A stretch of 64,000 bases of DNA. It comes from Thioalkalicoccus limnaeus. GTDB taxonomy: Bacteria; Pseudomonadota; Gammaproteobacteria; Chromatiales; Chromatiaceae. The position numbers and the translations under genes are program-made. Of the stretch, positions 35,065 through 43,555 are shown one piece after another. Location of the stretch: NCBI RefSeq assembly GCF_041197575.1, contig NZ_JBDKXB010000004.1:211223-275222 (forward strand). Direction: 5' to 3'. Numbering within the stretch: the first letter of the stretch is position 1; each line of letters opens with the position of its first letter. Below the pieces are notes generated by a model. That model did no database searches and was not told where the DNA came from. It was given only the letters and a program-made list of their open reading frames with translations.

Positions 35065-35078
35065 TTGATTCGGGTCAA
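35065..35078. promoter_or_regulatory. FNR/DNR-type operator upstream of hcp
   Basis: TTGATTCGGGTCAA differs from the CRP/FNR-family consensus TTGAT-N4-ATCAA at one position. It lies 60-75 bases upstream of the hcp start codons, a workable activator position. hcp genes are classic targets of FNR, NNR/DNR and similar regulators, so oxygen- or NO-dependent control is likely. The remaining bases to 35550 show no gene. Confidence 0.6.
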
Positions 35079-35550
35079 GGCGTCCGGGTCGGCACGGGGC
35101 CGTGAGACGGAGGAGCCGAGGGGCAAGGGTCGAGGATCTCGTTTCATCTCTGCTTCCTGAGACGGCTGGGCGCCGTGCTGTCTGGATGCCCGGGGCAATG
35201 ACCGAGCGCCGCCCGCGTACGCTGGGTCAGAAAGTCGTGCGACAGGCGGCCTTCTGGTCGGGATCACCACCAGATCGTACACTCGTCCGCCCCGCTCATT
35301 GTGGTCCGCTGTTCCGGTTGCACTCCCCTCCAGCGCGTGCTCCGAGTGTCGATGAATGCGCGACGGCGGGTCGTTCGAGCTCCGAGGGGAAGTCAGGGTC
35401 GCAGCGCTTCACCCGACATCGCGTTGTTGCACGATGTCGGCCGTCACAAGGAGGTCGATGGCCACGATCGAGCACTTCACGGAGATAGGTGGGCTCGCCG
35501 CGATAACATTTACGTGATTCACGATCCGTCGCCGACCAGCAGCCTGAGGA

Positions 35551-36021
35551 TCAGGAGGGTCGTCGGAACGGCGGTGCGGCCACCGATGTCGATGCCCCGA
35601 TTCGAACGAGCTCGAGATCGAAGGTCAGGTCATGGCCGGCAAGGGGGTGGTTGCCGTCCATGATCACGTTCTCGTCGTCGAGGGCAACGACCGTGAAATT
35701 TGCGGTCTCCCCCTCGGGGCCCTGAGCCCGCAGCCGGGTACCGACTCGCAATTCGACCTCCACATCGATCATGTTGCGCGGCACCGTCAAGTTCATCGCC
35801 CCGTCGAGCTCGCCGAAGGCGTTCTCGCATGGGATGGTGATGGTTTTCCGCTCACCCTCGTGCATGCCGAGGATGGCTTCCTCGAAGTCCGCCAGCATCG
35901 TGCCTCGACCGATGGTGAATTCGAGCGGTTCTTGGTCGCGTGAGGAATCGAAGTGGGTTCCATCGGCCAAGGTGCCGCTGTAGTGGACTTTGACCGTATC
36001 ACCGGGCTTGGCGGTTGCCAT
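35551..36021 (-). CDS. FKBP-type peptidyl-prolyl isomerase, SlyD-like
   Basis: A 156-residue cytoplasmic isomerase/chaperone starting at the ATG at 36021, with GGAGAAAG just upstream. FKBP motifs: VKVHYSGTLADGTHFDSS, PLEFTIGRGTMLADFEEAILGM, and the inserted-flap region ending NHPLAGHDLTFDLELV, characteristic of SlyD-type proteins. The long histidine-rich metal-binding tail of E. coli SlyD is missing; the protein ends after a short Ala/Pro tail. Upstream, 36022-36672 contains no gene that I can support. Confidence 0.92.
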   Translation of the reverse strand: MATAKPGDTVKVHYSGTLADGTHFDSSRDQEPLEFTIGRGTMLADFEEAILGMHEGERKTITIPCENAFGELDGAMNLTVPRNMIDVEVELRVGTRLRAQGPEGETANFTVVALDDENVIMDGNHPLAGHDLTFDLELVRIGASTSVAAPPFRRPS

Positions 36022-36672
36022 GACTCTTTCTCCGGTCATCGAAGTGTTCGACGGGATCCAGACCGGCTCCAGATGCGGGTGCGGTCTCCCCGCGGCCAGT
36101 CGACCCTGATGGTTCGTCCCGAAGGTGTTTGGGGCTTTCGTCGCGTATCTTCGAGGGTCTGCGATACGCCTGACTCCGAATTGGGTGCATAAGGAATCGA
36201 GTCGTCGAGGACCGTGGATCATCAGTGCCTCAGATCGGTAAGGTGCAGGTGCGGAGACGGGAACACAAGGCTTGCCCGAAAGAGCTCCGGGTCAGCGTCC
36301 GTCTATCGATTCGACGAGCGACCACCAAGCGCGAGGTTTCGGAGTGAAATCCCTGGTCCGGTTTGTAACTGCGCGGCCGCCCGGGCGAGGGTGAGGCGTC
36401 AGACCTCGAGTTCGGAGATACGGTGCCCCCGCCGATATCGAAAGGCTGACCTCCCGGTCAGCCGGTTTGCCGCTGAAAGAATCCCGTGGGGTCTCCGGTC
36501 TCCTCTGAAGATGATGGCAAACCCGCCGAGGGTTGTTTTTCGCTCTCGAAATCGACCGGGGCCTGCGTCATCTGTGGTAATTGAGTGTTTTAGTGGGGTA
36601 TAGTTGAGGCCCGACTGGCACTCGGCGACTCTCGCTTCGATGCCTAGTTTCAACTTCGTGGAGATCAAGACC

Positions 36673-36930
36673 ATGACCAAGAAGACCATGACTCCGGCTG
36701 GTGCATTGGTTGGCGTTGCCCTTGTCGGCAGCTTGGGTGCTCTTGGCGTCGCGCAAGCCGGCGAGAACCCGTTCGCGGTGCAGCCGCTCGGACCGAGTTA
36801 CGTGCAACTGGCCGAGGGCCAGTGTGGTGAAGGCAAGTGTGGCGAGGGTAAATGCGGCGGCGGCCCGGACACCGAGGGTAAGTGCGGCGAGGGCAAATGC
36901 GGTGAAGGCAAGTGCGGCGGCGCCTCCTGA
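36673..36930 (+). CDS. hvfA: HvfA-type EGKCG-repeat RiPP precursor
   Basis: An 85-residue secreted precursor. GGAG lies ten bases before the ATG. Residues 1-30 are a signal peptide ending in VAQA. After about 20 residues, the C-terminus is built of EGKCG pentapeptides: one EGQCG and five EGKCG, in two blocks separated by GGPDT, giving six cysteines. In characterised HvfA-type peptides these cysteines are oxidised by the DUF692/partner complex to thiooxazole or oxazolone-thioamide groups that bind copper. It is directly followed by genes for both modification proteins. The leader sequence before the gene is AT-rich compared with neighbours. Confidence 0.88.
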   Translation: MTKKTMTPAGALVGVALVGSLGALGVAQAGENPFAVQPLGPSYVQLAEGQCGEGKCGEGKCGGGPDTEGKCGEGKCGEGKCGGAS

Positions 36931-36940
36931 TCGGTTCCCG

Positions 36941-37807
36941 ATGATGGCCATGAGCCACCGCTGCGGCTCGGTTCATGGCGCCGGTCTCGGCCTGCGGCGG
37001 GCCTTTCTCGACGCCGTGGCCGAGCGCCCCCCCGAGATCGTCGGGTTCTACGAGGTCGCGCCGGAGAATTGGATCGGAGTCGGGGGGCGCAAGGCGCACC
37101 GCCTGCGGGTGTTGACCGAGCGTCATCCATTCGTCTGTCACGGTTTATCGTTGTCGATCGGCGGGCCGGAGCCGCTGGATCTGGACCTGGTGCGCCAGAT
37201 CAAACGGTTTCTGGATAGCCATGGCATCGATGATTACACGGAGCACCTGAGCTACTGCTCGGACGATGGGCATCTCTACGATCTGTTGCCGATCCCTTTC
37301 ACCGACGAGGCGGTTCGGCATGTGGCCGGACGCGTGCGGCAGGTCCAGGAGATCCTCGAGCGTCGGATCGCGCTGGAGAACGTCTCCTACTATGCCGCGC
37401 CTGGGCGCCAGATGACCGAGATCGCGTTCGTCAACGCCGTCCTCGAGGAGGCCGACTGCGACCTGCTGCTCGACATCAACAACATCTATGTGAACGGGAT
37501 CAACCATGGCTACGACCCGGAGTCTTTCTTGGCCGCGTTGCCGGGCGAGCGGATCCGTTATGGCCATGTCGCCGGCCACTACGAGGAAGCGCCCGACCTG
37601 CGCGTGGATACCCATGGCGCTGATGTGATCGATCCGGTCTGGGCGCTACTGGGTCGGGCCTACGAGTGGTTCGGGGTTTTCCCGACGCTGCTCGAACGCG
37701 ACTTCAATATCCCGCCTCTCGAACAGTTGCTGCGCGAAGTCGAAAAGATCCGCCGCCTTCAGGCTGTCTATCGGGTTGCCGCCCCGACGGGGCTTGCCGG
37801 TGCCTGA
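36941..37807 (+). CDS. hvfB: DUF692 multinuclear iron oxygenase (HvfB)
   Basis: A 288-residue TIM-barrel enzyme of the MNIO (DUF692) family, which binds two or three iron ions and oxidatively rearranges cysteines in a precursor peptide. Ligand-bearing motifs typical of the family are present in order: CHGLSLSIG, YTEHLSY, ALENVSYY, LLDINNIYVN, YGHVAGHYEE, DTHGADV and LERDFNIP. The ATG at 36941 is ten bases after the hvfA stop; an ATG at 36950 is an alternative. Its 3' end overlaps hvfC by eight bases, as expected for an obligate complex. Confidence 0.92.
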   Translation: MMAMSHRCGSVHGAGLGLRRAFLDAVAERPPEIVGFYEVAPENWIGVGGRKAHRLRVLTERHPFVCHGLSLSIGGPEPLDLDLVRQIKRFLDSHGIDDYTEHLSYCSDDGHLYDLLPIPFTDEAVRHVAGRVRQVQEILERRIALENVSYYAAPGRQMTEIAFVNAVLEEADCDLLLDINNIYVNGINHGYDPESFLAALPGERIRYGHVAGHYEEAPDLRVDTHGADVIDPVWALLGRAYEWFGVFPTLLERDFNIPPLEQLLREVEKIRRLQAVYRVAAPTGLAGA

Positions 37808-38564
37808 CCCCACCCCGCTCGCGGCCCAGCAAAGGGCATTCGCCGCGCATCTGCGTGATCCCGCGCACATGCCGCCCCCGGCCGATATCGAGGACCGGCG
37901 GCTGGCCATCTATCGGGATCTCGTCTTCAACAACGTCTCCTCGCTGCTGGCCGGCAACTTCCCGAGGCTCAGGGAGGCCCTGAACAAGGGCCATTGGGAT
38001 GACCTGATCCGCGACTTCTTTGTCCGACACCGCGCCAGAACACCGTTGTTCCCTCAGTTGGCGGGGGAGTTCCTCGATTTCCTGCAAGGTCCCCGTGCCG
38101 CGGATCCGCGCGACCCGCCCTTTCTGCTCGAGTTGGCCCATTACGAGTGGGTCGAGCTCGTCTTGGAGATCAGCGAGGAGACCCCCGACCTGTCACGGGT
38201 CGATCCGGACGGCGACCTGTTGGTCGGCCACCCTGTGGTCTCGCCACTGGCCTGGAATCTCACCTATCGTTATCCCGTCCATCGGTTGCTACCCGCGACG
38301 GCCGCCGAGGTGACGCCGGGCGAACCGACACATCTGGTCCTGTACCGCACTGCCGAGGAGCGGGTCGCCGTGCTCGAGATCAACGCGGTTACGCAAGCCT
38401 TGCTGATCCGCCTCGACGAGCCGCCGCCGCGATCCGGGCGTGCGCTCCTCGAAGAGATCGCCGCCGAACTCGGGCATCCGCAACCGCAGCAGGTGATCGC
38501 ATTCGGGGCCGGTCTGCTTGCGGATCTGCGCGACCGGGGCGTGGTGCTCGGCACCTCACGCTGA
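37800..38564 (+). CDS. hvfC: HvfC-type MNIO partner protein (DUF2063)
   Basis: A 254-residue protein starting at the GTG at 37800 inside the end of hvfB. The N-terminal DUF2063 domain is recognisable: QQRAFAAHLRDP, RLAIYRDLVFNNVSSLLAGNFP, and FFVRHRARTPLFPQLAGEFLDFL. A winged-helix-like C-terminal region follows. In studied systems this partner recognises the precursor and presents it to the DUF692 enzyme. A DoxX-family membrane gene (hvfD) that often completes such operons does not follow; the next element is a tRNA on the other strand. Confidence 0.88.
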   Translation: MPDPTPLAAQQRAFAAHLRDPAHMPPPADIEDRRLAIYRDLVFNNVSSLLAGNFPRLREALNKGHWDDLIRDFFVRHRARTPLFPQLAGEFLDFLQGPRAADPRDPPFLLELAHYEWVELVLEISEETPDLSRVDPDGDLLVGHPVVSPLAWNLTYRYPVHRLLPATAAEVTPGEPTHLVLYRTAEERVAVLEINAVTQALLIRLDEPPPRSGRALLEEIAAELGHPQPQQVIAFGAGLLADLRDRGVVLGTSR

Positions 38565-38697
38565 CGCCGTTCGATCCTCGCCCCAGGTTGGCGGACCCAA
38601 AGGCCGTGCGGCTGGGTTCCCTTCGGCCTCGACTCGGCGGATCTTCGGGTACTAAACAGACGGGATAGGCGACCCGAAGGTCGAATCGAAAGAGGGA

Positions 38698-38784
38698 TGG
38701 TGCCGAGGAGAGGACTTGAACCTCCACGAGCTTTCGCCCACATGGACCTGAACCATGCGCGTCTACCAATTCCGCCACCTCGGC
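38698..38784 (-). tRNA. tRNA-Leu (anticodon CAG)
   Basis: The minus strand folds as a class II tRNA. The acceptor stem is GCCGAGG with CCTCGGC, discriminator A and an encoded CCA (38698-38700). The D arm includes GGAATTGGTAGACGC. The anticodon arm is CATGG-TTCAGGT-CCATG with CAG. There is a long variable arm, and the T arm is GAGGTTCAAGTCCTC. The total length of 87 nt is normal for bacterial tRNA-Leu. Confidence 0.95.
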
Positions 38785-38936
38785 CGGTGGTCGCGAGACG
38801 GGCGAACATTTCTGAGCCCGACCGCGAAGACGGCAATCCTAATGAGGCAACGGTAACCTGTCAAGGTCGCGTGAGCGCGGCCGCGCGGTTGCTTTGCGGA
38901 TCATGGCCGGCTATCCTGCTGCAATGCAGCATGGCG

Positions 38937-39869
38937 TCAGCCATGGCCGATCAGTTCATCGACATGGGTGCTGACACAGCGGCCAAGCGCCGAAAGGCTG
39001 TACCCCCCTTCGAGGCAGGAGACGATCCGCTCGCCGGCGTGTCGTTTCGCGAGCTCGTGCAAGGCGCGGGTGATCCACGCGTAGTCGGCTTCGCGCAGGT
39101 TGAAATGGGCCATGTCGTCCTCGGCATGTCCATCGAAGCCGGCCGAAATCATGATCAGTTGCGGGGCGAAGGCGTCGATTCGAGGCAGCCAACTTTGTTC
39201 GACTGCGGCTCGAAACTCCGCGCCGCCGGTCAGTCGTGGAAGTGGAACGTTGACGATGTTCGAAGCCTTGGTATCAGCGCCGGTCCCGGGGTAGTAGGGG
39301 TGCTGGAAGCTGGAGCAGAACAGGATGCGTTCGTCGCCGGTGAAGATGTCTTCGGTTCCGTTGCCATGGTGGACGTCGAAATCGATGATCGCCACCCGCT
39401 CGAGCCCGTGTTCCGCGAGCGCGTGGGCGGCTCCGACCGCCACATTGTTGAAGAAGCAGAAGCCCATCGCATGGCGCCGTTCGGCGTGGTGGCCGGGTGG
39501 GCGAACGCAGCAGAAGGCGGCATGATGACCATCCCCCATCACGAGATCGACGCCGAGGATCGCCGCGCCGGCGGCGCGCCGCGCCGCGGCCAGGGTTCCT
39601 TGACACATCGCCGTGTCGCCGTCGACCCATACCAGGACGTCGTCGACTTCTGGTGCGGCATCGAAGATGGATCGGACATAGCTCGGATCGTGGACACGGG
39701 CCAATTGTTCGAACGTTGCCAGTGGCGCGTCGTAGTGGGTGACCAGCATCTCCATGCCGGAGGCGATCATCCGGTCGCGGATCGCGTCGAGGCGCTCTGG
39801 CTGTTCCGGGTGATGGGCCCCCATCCGATGCTCATGGCAGTCTGGATGAGAGATGAAGGCTAGGTTCAT
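38937..39869 (-). CDS. Class II histone-deacetylase-family protein
   Basis: A 310-residue zinc-dependent amidohydrolase. Motifs: HPEQPERLDAI near the N-terminus, RPPGHHAERRHAMGFCFFNN with the catalytic histidine pair, IIDFDVHHGNGT with zinc ligands, SAGFDGHAEDD, and EGGYSLSALG with the catalytic tyrosine. Bacterial members deacetylate proteins such as acetyl-CoA synthetase, or polyamines. AGGAG lies eleven bases before the ATG at 39869. It is divergent, across 124 bases, from a Pat-type lysine acetyltransferase, suggesting opposing enzymes under common control. Confidence 0.92.
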   Translation of the reverse strand: MNLAFISHPDCHEHRMGAHHPEQPERLDAIRDRMIASGMEMLVTHYDAPLATFEQLARVHDPSYVRSIFDAAPEVDDVLVWVDGDTAMCQGTLAAARRAAGAAILGVDLVMGDGHHAAFCCVRPPGHHAERRHAMGFCFFNNVAVGAAHALAEHGLERVAIIDFDVHHGNGTEDIFTGDERILFCSSFQHPYYPGTGADTKASNIVNVPLPRLTGGAEFRAAVEQSWLPRIDAFAPQLIMISAGFDGHAEDDMAHFNLREADYAWITRALHELAKRHAGERIVSCLEGGYSLSALGRCVSTHVDELIGHG

Positions 39870-39993
39870 GAGAATCATGACTCCTGTGGCAGAATCCGAA
39901 CAGGCACCGCGTCGGGGCCAGGTCACCGGCACGTCGTTGGAAAGAGTGTCATCATCAAGCTTAAACCCAATCGTGCCTGGGAGGCAGATCCGC

Positions 39994-42672
39994 ATGCGTT
40001 TAACTGATGTCGACCAACTCTTCACGCCGAGCGCGGTCGCGGTGTTCGGAGCCAGCGATGGGCCCGGCTCGGTCGGCGGTATCGTCTACCGCAATCTGCT
40101 GGCCGGTGGCTTCAAGGGTCCCTGCTACGCGATCAATCCCAAGTACGATCAGGTTGCGGATCAGCCCTGTTACAAGTCGTTGGCGGATCTCGATCGGCCG
40201 ATCGATCTGGCCTTGATCGCCACGCCCGCCGAGACGGTCGCCGACATCCTCGATCAGTGCGGCGCCTATGGGGTCAAGGCGGCGGTCGTTCATTCGGCCG
40301 GCTTCTCCGAACATGGTGAGCGGGGCGGTGTCCTGCAAGAGCGGGTCGTCGAGGCCGCCCGGCGTAATCGGATTCGACTGTTGGGCCCCAACACGCTCGG
40401 CGTCATGCGCCCTGCGCACGGGCTGAACGCCACCTTTGGCTATGAGTCGGCACGACGCGGCCATGTCGCGCTCGTGTCCCAATCCGGTGCCGTTTGTGCC
40501 GCGATGCTCGATTGGTCCGGGCCGCGCGAATTGGGTTTCTCGGCGGTCGTGTCCCTTGGCGCCGCGGCCGATATCGACTTCGGCGACATCCTCGACTATC
40601 TCGCGCTCGATACTCAGACGCACAGCATCCTGATGTATGTCGAGGGGATCCGCGACGCGCGGCGGTTCGTCAGCGGTCTGCGTGCCGCGGCGCGACTGAA
40701 GCCGGTGATCGTGGTCAAGGCCGGTCGTTTTGCGGCTGGTTCGCGCGCCGCCAAGTCGCACACCGGCGCGTGGGTCGGGTCGCACGACGTGTTCCGGGCC
40801 GTCATGGAACGGGCCGGTGCGGTGCAGGTCGATGAACTGGATCAGCTCTTCGCGGCGGCGCAGGTGTTTGGCAGCGGTCGCCGCTTGTCCGGGGAACGGA
40901 TCGCGATCGTCACGAACGGGGGTGGTCCGGGCGTCCTGGCCGCGGATCGAGCCGTCGAACAAGGCCTGACCCTGACCCAGTTTACCGAGCCGACCCGTCA
41001 ACGCCTCGAGGCGGCGCTTCCGGAACACTGGTCACACGATAATCCGGTCGATGTGATCGGCGATGCCCCGCCCGAGCGTTTTCGCGCGGCGGTCGAAGCC
41101 TGTCTGGCCGACCCCGGGGTCGATGGACTGCTGGCAATTCTCGCGCCGCTCGCCTCCGCCGACCCGAGTGCCGTGGCGAGCGAGGTCATCGAGGCCGCGC
41201 GCAAGACCAAGAAACCTCTATTGGTCAGTTGGATGGGGGCCGCGCGCGTCGCCGATGCGAAGTTGTTGTTCGCACAAAGTCGGGTGCCGCATTTCGCGTC
41301 GCCCGAGGCCGCCGTCGATGCCCTGTGGTACTTGGCCGCCCATCACCGCAATCAAAAGCTCTTGATGCAATCCCCAGGGCCCATGTCTCAGGAAGAGGCC
41401 CCGGATGTCGAAGGCGCGCGACTGATCATCGAAGGCGTCATGGCGGAAGGGCGCAAGACGCTCGGCATCATCGAGGCCAAGGCGATCCTGTCGGCGTTTC
41501 GGATTCCGACGACGCAGGCGGTGCTCGCGCGCACGCCGAACGAGGCGCTGATGGCCGCCCAGGTGCTGGGCTTTCCCGTCGTCATGAAGATCAACTCGCC
41601 CGATATCGGCCACAAATCCGATGTCGACGGTGTGCGACTCAATATCGCCGACGCGCTGACGGTGCGTCGGACCTTCACCGAGATCGTCGAGCGTGCGCGG
41701 CGCATGCGTCCCGAGGCGCGCATCGAGGGGGTCACGGTTGAACATATGGTGTCGACGCGCGCCGCGCGAGAGCTGATGATCGGTGTCCTGCGTGATTCGA
41801 TCTTCGGCCCGGTGATCACCTTCGGGGCCGGCGGGACCGACGTCGAGGTGTTGCAGGACCGGACCCTGGGCTTGCCGCCGCTCAATGCCTTCATCATCCA
41901 GACGATGATCGGACACGCCCGCGTCAGCCGGCTGATGGGTGCTTTTCAGCACATGCCGCCGATGAACCGCGAGGCGCTGGCGCGGATCCTGCAGCGGGTC
42001 TCCGAGATGGTCTGCGAACTGCCGGAGATCATCGACATGGAGATCAACCCGCTGATCGGCAACGATCGTGAAGTGGTCGCGGTCGACGCCCGCATCCAGG
42101 TCAACTACCGGCCACCGCAGATGACGACTTACGGCCACATGGCGATCCACCCCTATCCCACCCATCTGATCGAAAGCGTGCAGTTGCCCGATGGCACGGA
42201 TCTGACGATCCGGCCGATCCGCCCCGAAGACGCGCAGCTCGAGCAGGATTTCGTCCGCGGTCTGTCCGAGCAGACCAAATACTTCCGCTTCATGCAGGCC
42301 TTGAAGGAACTGACGCCGGAGATGCTGGTGCGCTTCACGCAGATCGACTACGACCGCGAGATGGCGCTGATCGGTGTCGTCGAGGAACAGGGCGCGGAGG
42401 TCGAGGTCGGCGTCGCACGCTATATGTCGCGACCCGGCGGGGAGGCCTGCGAATTCGCGATCGTCGTTGCCGATGCGTGGCGTGCCCGTGGCATCGGGGC
42501 GCGCCTGATGCGTTCGCTGATGGAGAATGCCCGCCGACGTGGCCTGCGAGTCATGGAGGGGGAGGTCCTGACGGCCAATACACGGATGCTGGCCTTGATG
42601 AAATCGCTGGGTTTTCGCATCGAGCGCGACAAGCTCGACCCAGGGATCAAGATCGTCACCAAGGTCCTCTGA
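39994..42672 (+). CDS. Pat-type acyl-CoA-synthetase/GNAT acetyltransferase
   Basis: An 892-residue multi-domain protein. Residues 1-130 are a CoA-binding Rossmann domain (AVAVFGASDGPGSVG). Next are succinyl-CoA-ligase-like domains (SQSGAVCAAMLDW, KSHTGAWVGSHDVF) and an ATP-grasp region (FPVVMKINSPDIGHKSDVDGV). A C-terminal GNAT domain covers about the last 160 residues (DLTIRPIRPEDAQ, AWRARGIGARLM). This is the layout of the Pat/YfiQ protein lysine acetyltransferase, which acetylates and inactivates acetyl-CoA synthetase. The KSHTG histidine of active ADP-forming synthetases is retained, so residual ligase activity is conceivable. GGGAGGC lies nine bases upstream of the chosen ATG. Confidence 0.92.
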   Translation: MRLTDVDQLFTPSAVAVFGASDGPGSVGGIVYRNLLAGGFKGPCYAINPKYDQVADQPCYKSLADLDRPIDLALIATPAETVADILDQCGAYGVKAAVVHSAGFSEHGERGGVLQERVVEAARRNRIRLLGPNTLGVMRPAHGLNATFGYESARRGHVALVSQSGAVCAAMLDWSGPRELGFSAVVSLGAAADIDFGDILDYLALDTQTHSILMYVEGIRDARRFVSGLRAAARLKPVIVVKAGRFAAGSRAAKSHTGAWVGSHDVFRAVMERAGAVQVDELDQLFAAAQVFGSGRRLSGERIAIVTNGGGPGVLAADRAVEQGLTLTQFTEPTRQRLEAALPEHWSHDNPVDVIGDAPPERFRAAVEACLADPGVDGLLAILAPLASADPSAVASEVIEAARKTKKPLLVSWMGAARVADAKLLFAQSRVPHFASPEAAVDALWYLAAHHRNQKLLMQSPGPMSQEEAPDVEGARLIIEGVMAEGRKTLGIIEAKAILSAFRIPTTQAVLARTPNEALMAAQVLGFPVVMKINSPDIGHKSDVDGVRLNIADALTVRRTFTEIVERARRMRPEARIEGVTVEHMVSTRAARELMIGVLRDSIFGPVITFGAGGTDVEVLQDRTLGLPPLNAFIIQTMIGHARVSRLMGAFQHMPPMNREALARILQRVSEMVCELPEIIDMEINPLIGNDREVVAVDARIQVNYRPPQMTTYGHMAIHPYPTHLIESVQLPDGTDLTIRPIRPEDAQLEQDFVRGLSEQTKYFRFMQALKELTPEMLVRFTQIDYDREMALIGVVEEQGAEVEVGVARYMSRPGGEACEFAIVVADAWRARGIGARLMRSLMENARRRGLRVMEGEVLTANTRMLALMKSLGFRIERDKLDPGIKIVTKVL

Positions 42673-42709
42673 GCGGGAACGGTGCGGGCAGGCTCTCTGT
42701 CCGTGTCGG

Positions 42710-43360
42710 TCAGTCCAGATAGCGACGGATTTCGACGACGCGCCCCAAGATCCGCAGCGTCTTCGGGTCCGGCACCAGCACCGGGTAATCGGGGTTGGCG
42801 GGATGAAGCTCGATCCGGTCGGCACGGTAGCGCAGGCGCTTGACCGTCGCCTCTTCGTCGACCAAGGCGACGACGATCGTCCCCTCGTCGGCGTTGTCCT
42901 GGCGCCGCACCAGCACGATGTCACCGGCCAGGATGCCGGCGTCACGCATGCTGTCGCCGCGCACGCGCAGCGCGAAGAGTTCGGTCGCGGTACGAAAGCG
43001 GTCTGCCGGCACCGGCAGATGACCTTCCAGATCTTCGACCGCCAGTGCCAAGCCCCCGGCGGTGACCCGGCCCAGAATGGGGATCCAATGCAGACGGTTG
43101 GTCGAACTCGGTGACGGACCCTGGTCAGGAGCCCGTACCGGTTGATTGGTCAGCCGGTAACCGCGTGCCTGCCCGGGAAGTTTCGCGAGGTGTCCCGACG
43201 TGACCAAGGCCTCCAAATGGCTGCGTGCACTTTGAACGGAGCGGAAGCCGAACGCACGCTGGACATCTCTCACCGTTGGCGGTTGCCCGCTCGACAGTCG
43301 CTGCCGCATGAATTCGAGGATCCGTTCGCGCGTCTGGCCTGTCGGCGTTCGACCCATCAT
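42710..43360 (-). CDS. lexA: LexA SOS repressor
   Basis: A 216-residue repressor-protease. The N-terminal winged helix (TRERILEFMRQRL, TVRDVQRAFGFRSVQSARSHLEAL) binds SOS boxes. The C-terminal S24 peptidase domain has the cleavage site Ala101-Gly102 (GRVTAGG), catalytic Ser137 (RGDSM) and Lys174 (ATVKRL). The helix-turn-helix recognition residues FRSVQSARSH differ from E. coli LexA, so its operator may differ; I found no classical CTGT-N8-ACAG box at its own promoter. No recA or imuB genes are adjacent. Confidence 0.93.
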   Translation of the reverse strand: MMGRTPTGQTRERILEFMRQRLSSGQPPTVRDVQRAFGFRSVQSARSHLEALVTSGHLAKLPGQARGYRLTNQPVRAPDQGPSPSSTNRLHWIPILGRVTAGGLALAVEDLEGHLPVPADRFRTATELFALRVRGDSMRDAGILAGDIVLVRRQDNADEGTIVVALVDEEATVKRLRYRADRIELHPANPDYPVLVPDPKTLRILGRVVEIRRYLD

Positions 43361-43555
43361 CGACCCCGGCTCGTCTTTGACAGACCTGGACTCATCGCCG
43401 CCCTGTGCTGGCGATCATCAGGCACGGATACCGACGGTGATCGGTGTGGGGTTCGACGCAGGGCATGTCCCGGGATTCGCTGATGCGGTTTCTTTGCGCA
43501 CAGGATACCGCGTGGATATAGTCAACGAAATTGATTCGCAAGGCGAGGCTGGGGC

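Noticed and set aside
33490..35160. A 556-codon plus-strand frame opposite hcp
   Set aside because: The hybrid-cluster ligands are all on the minus-strand product; this is a shadow.
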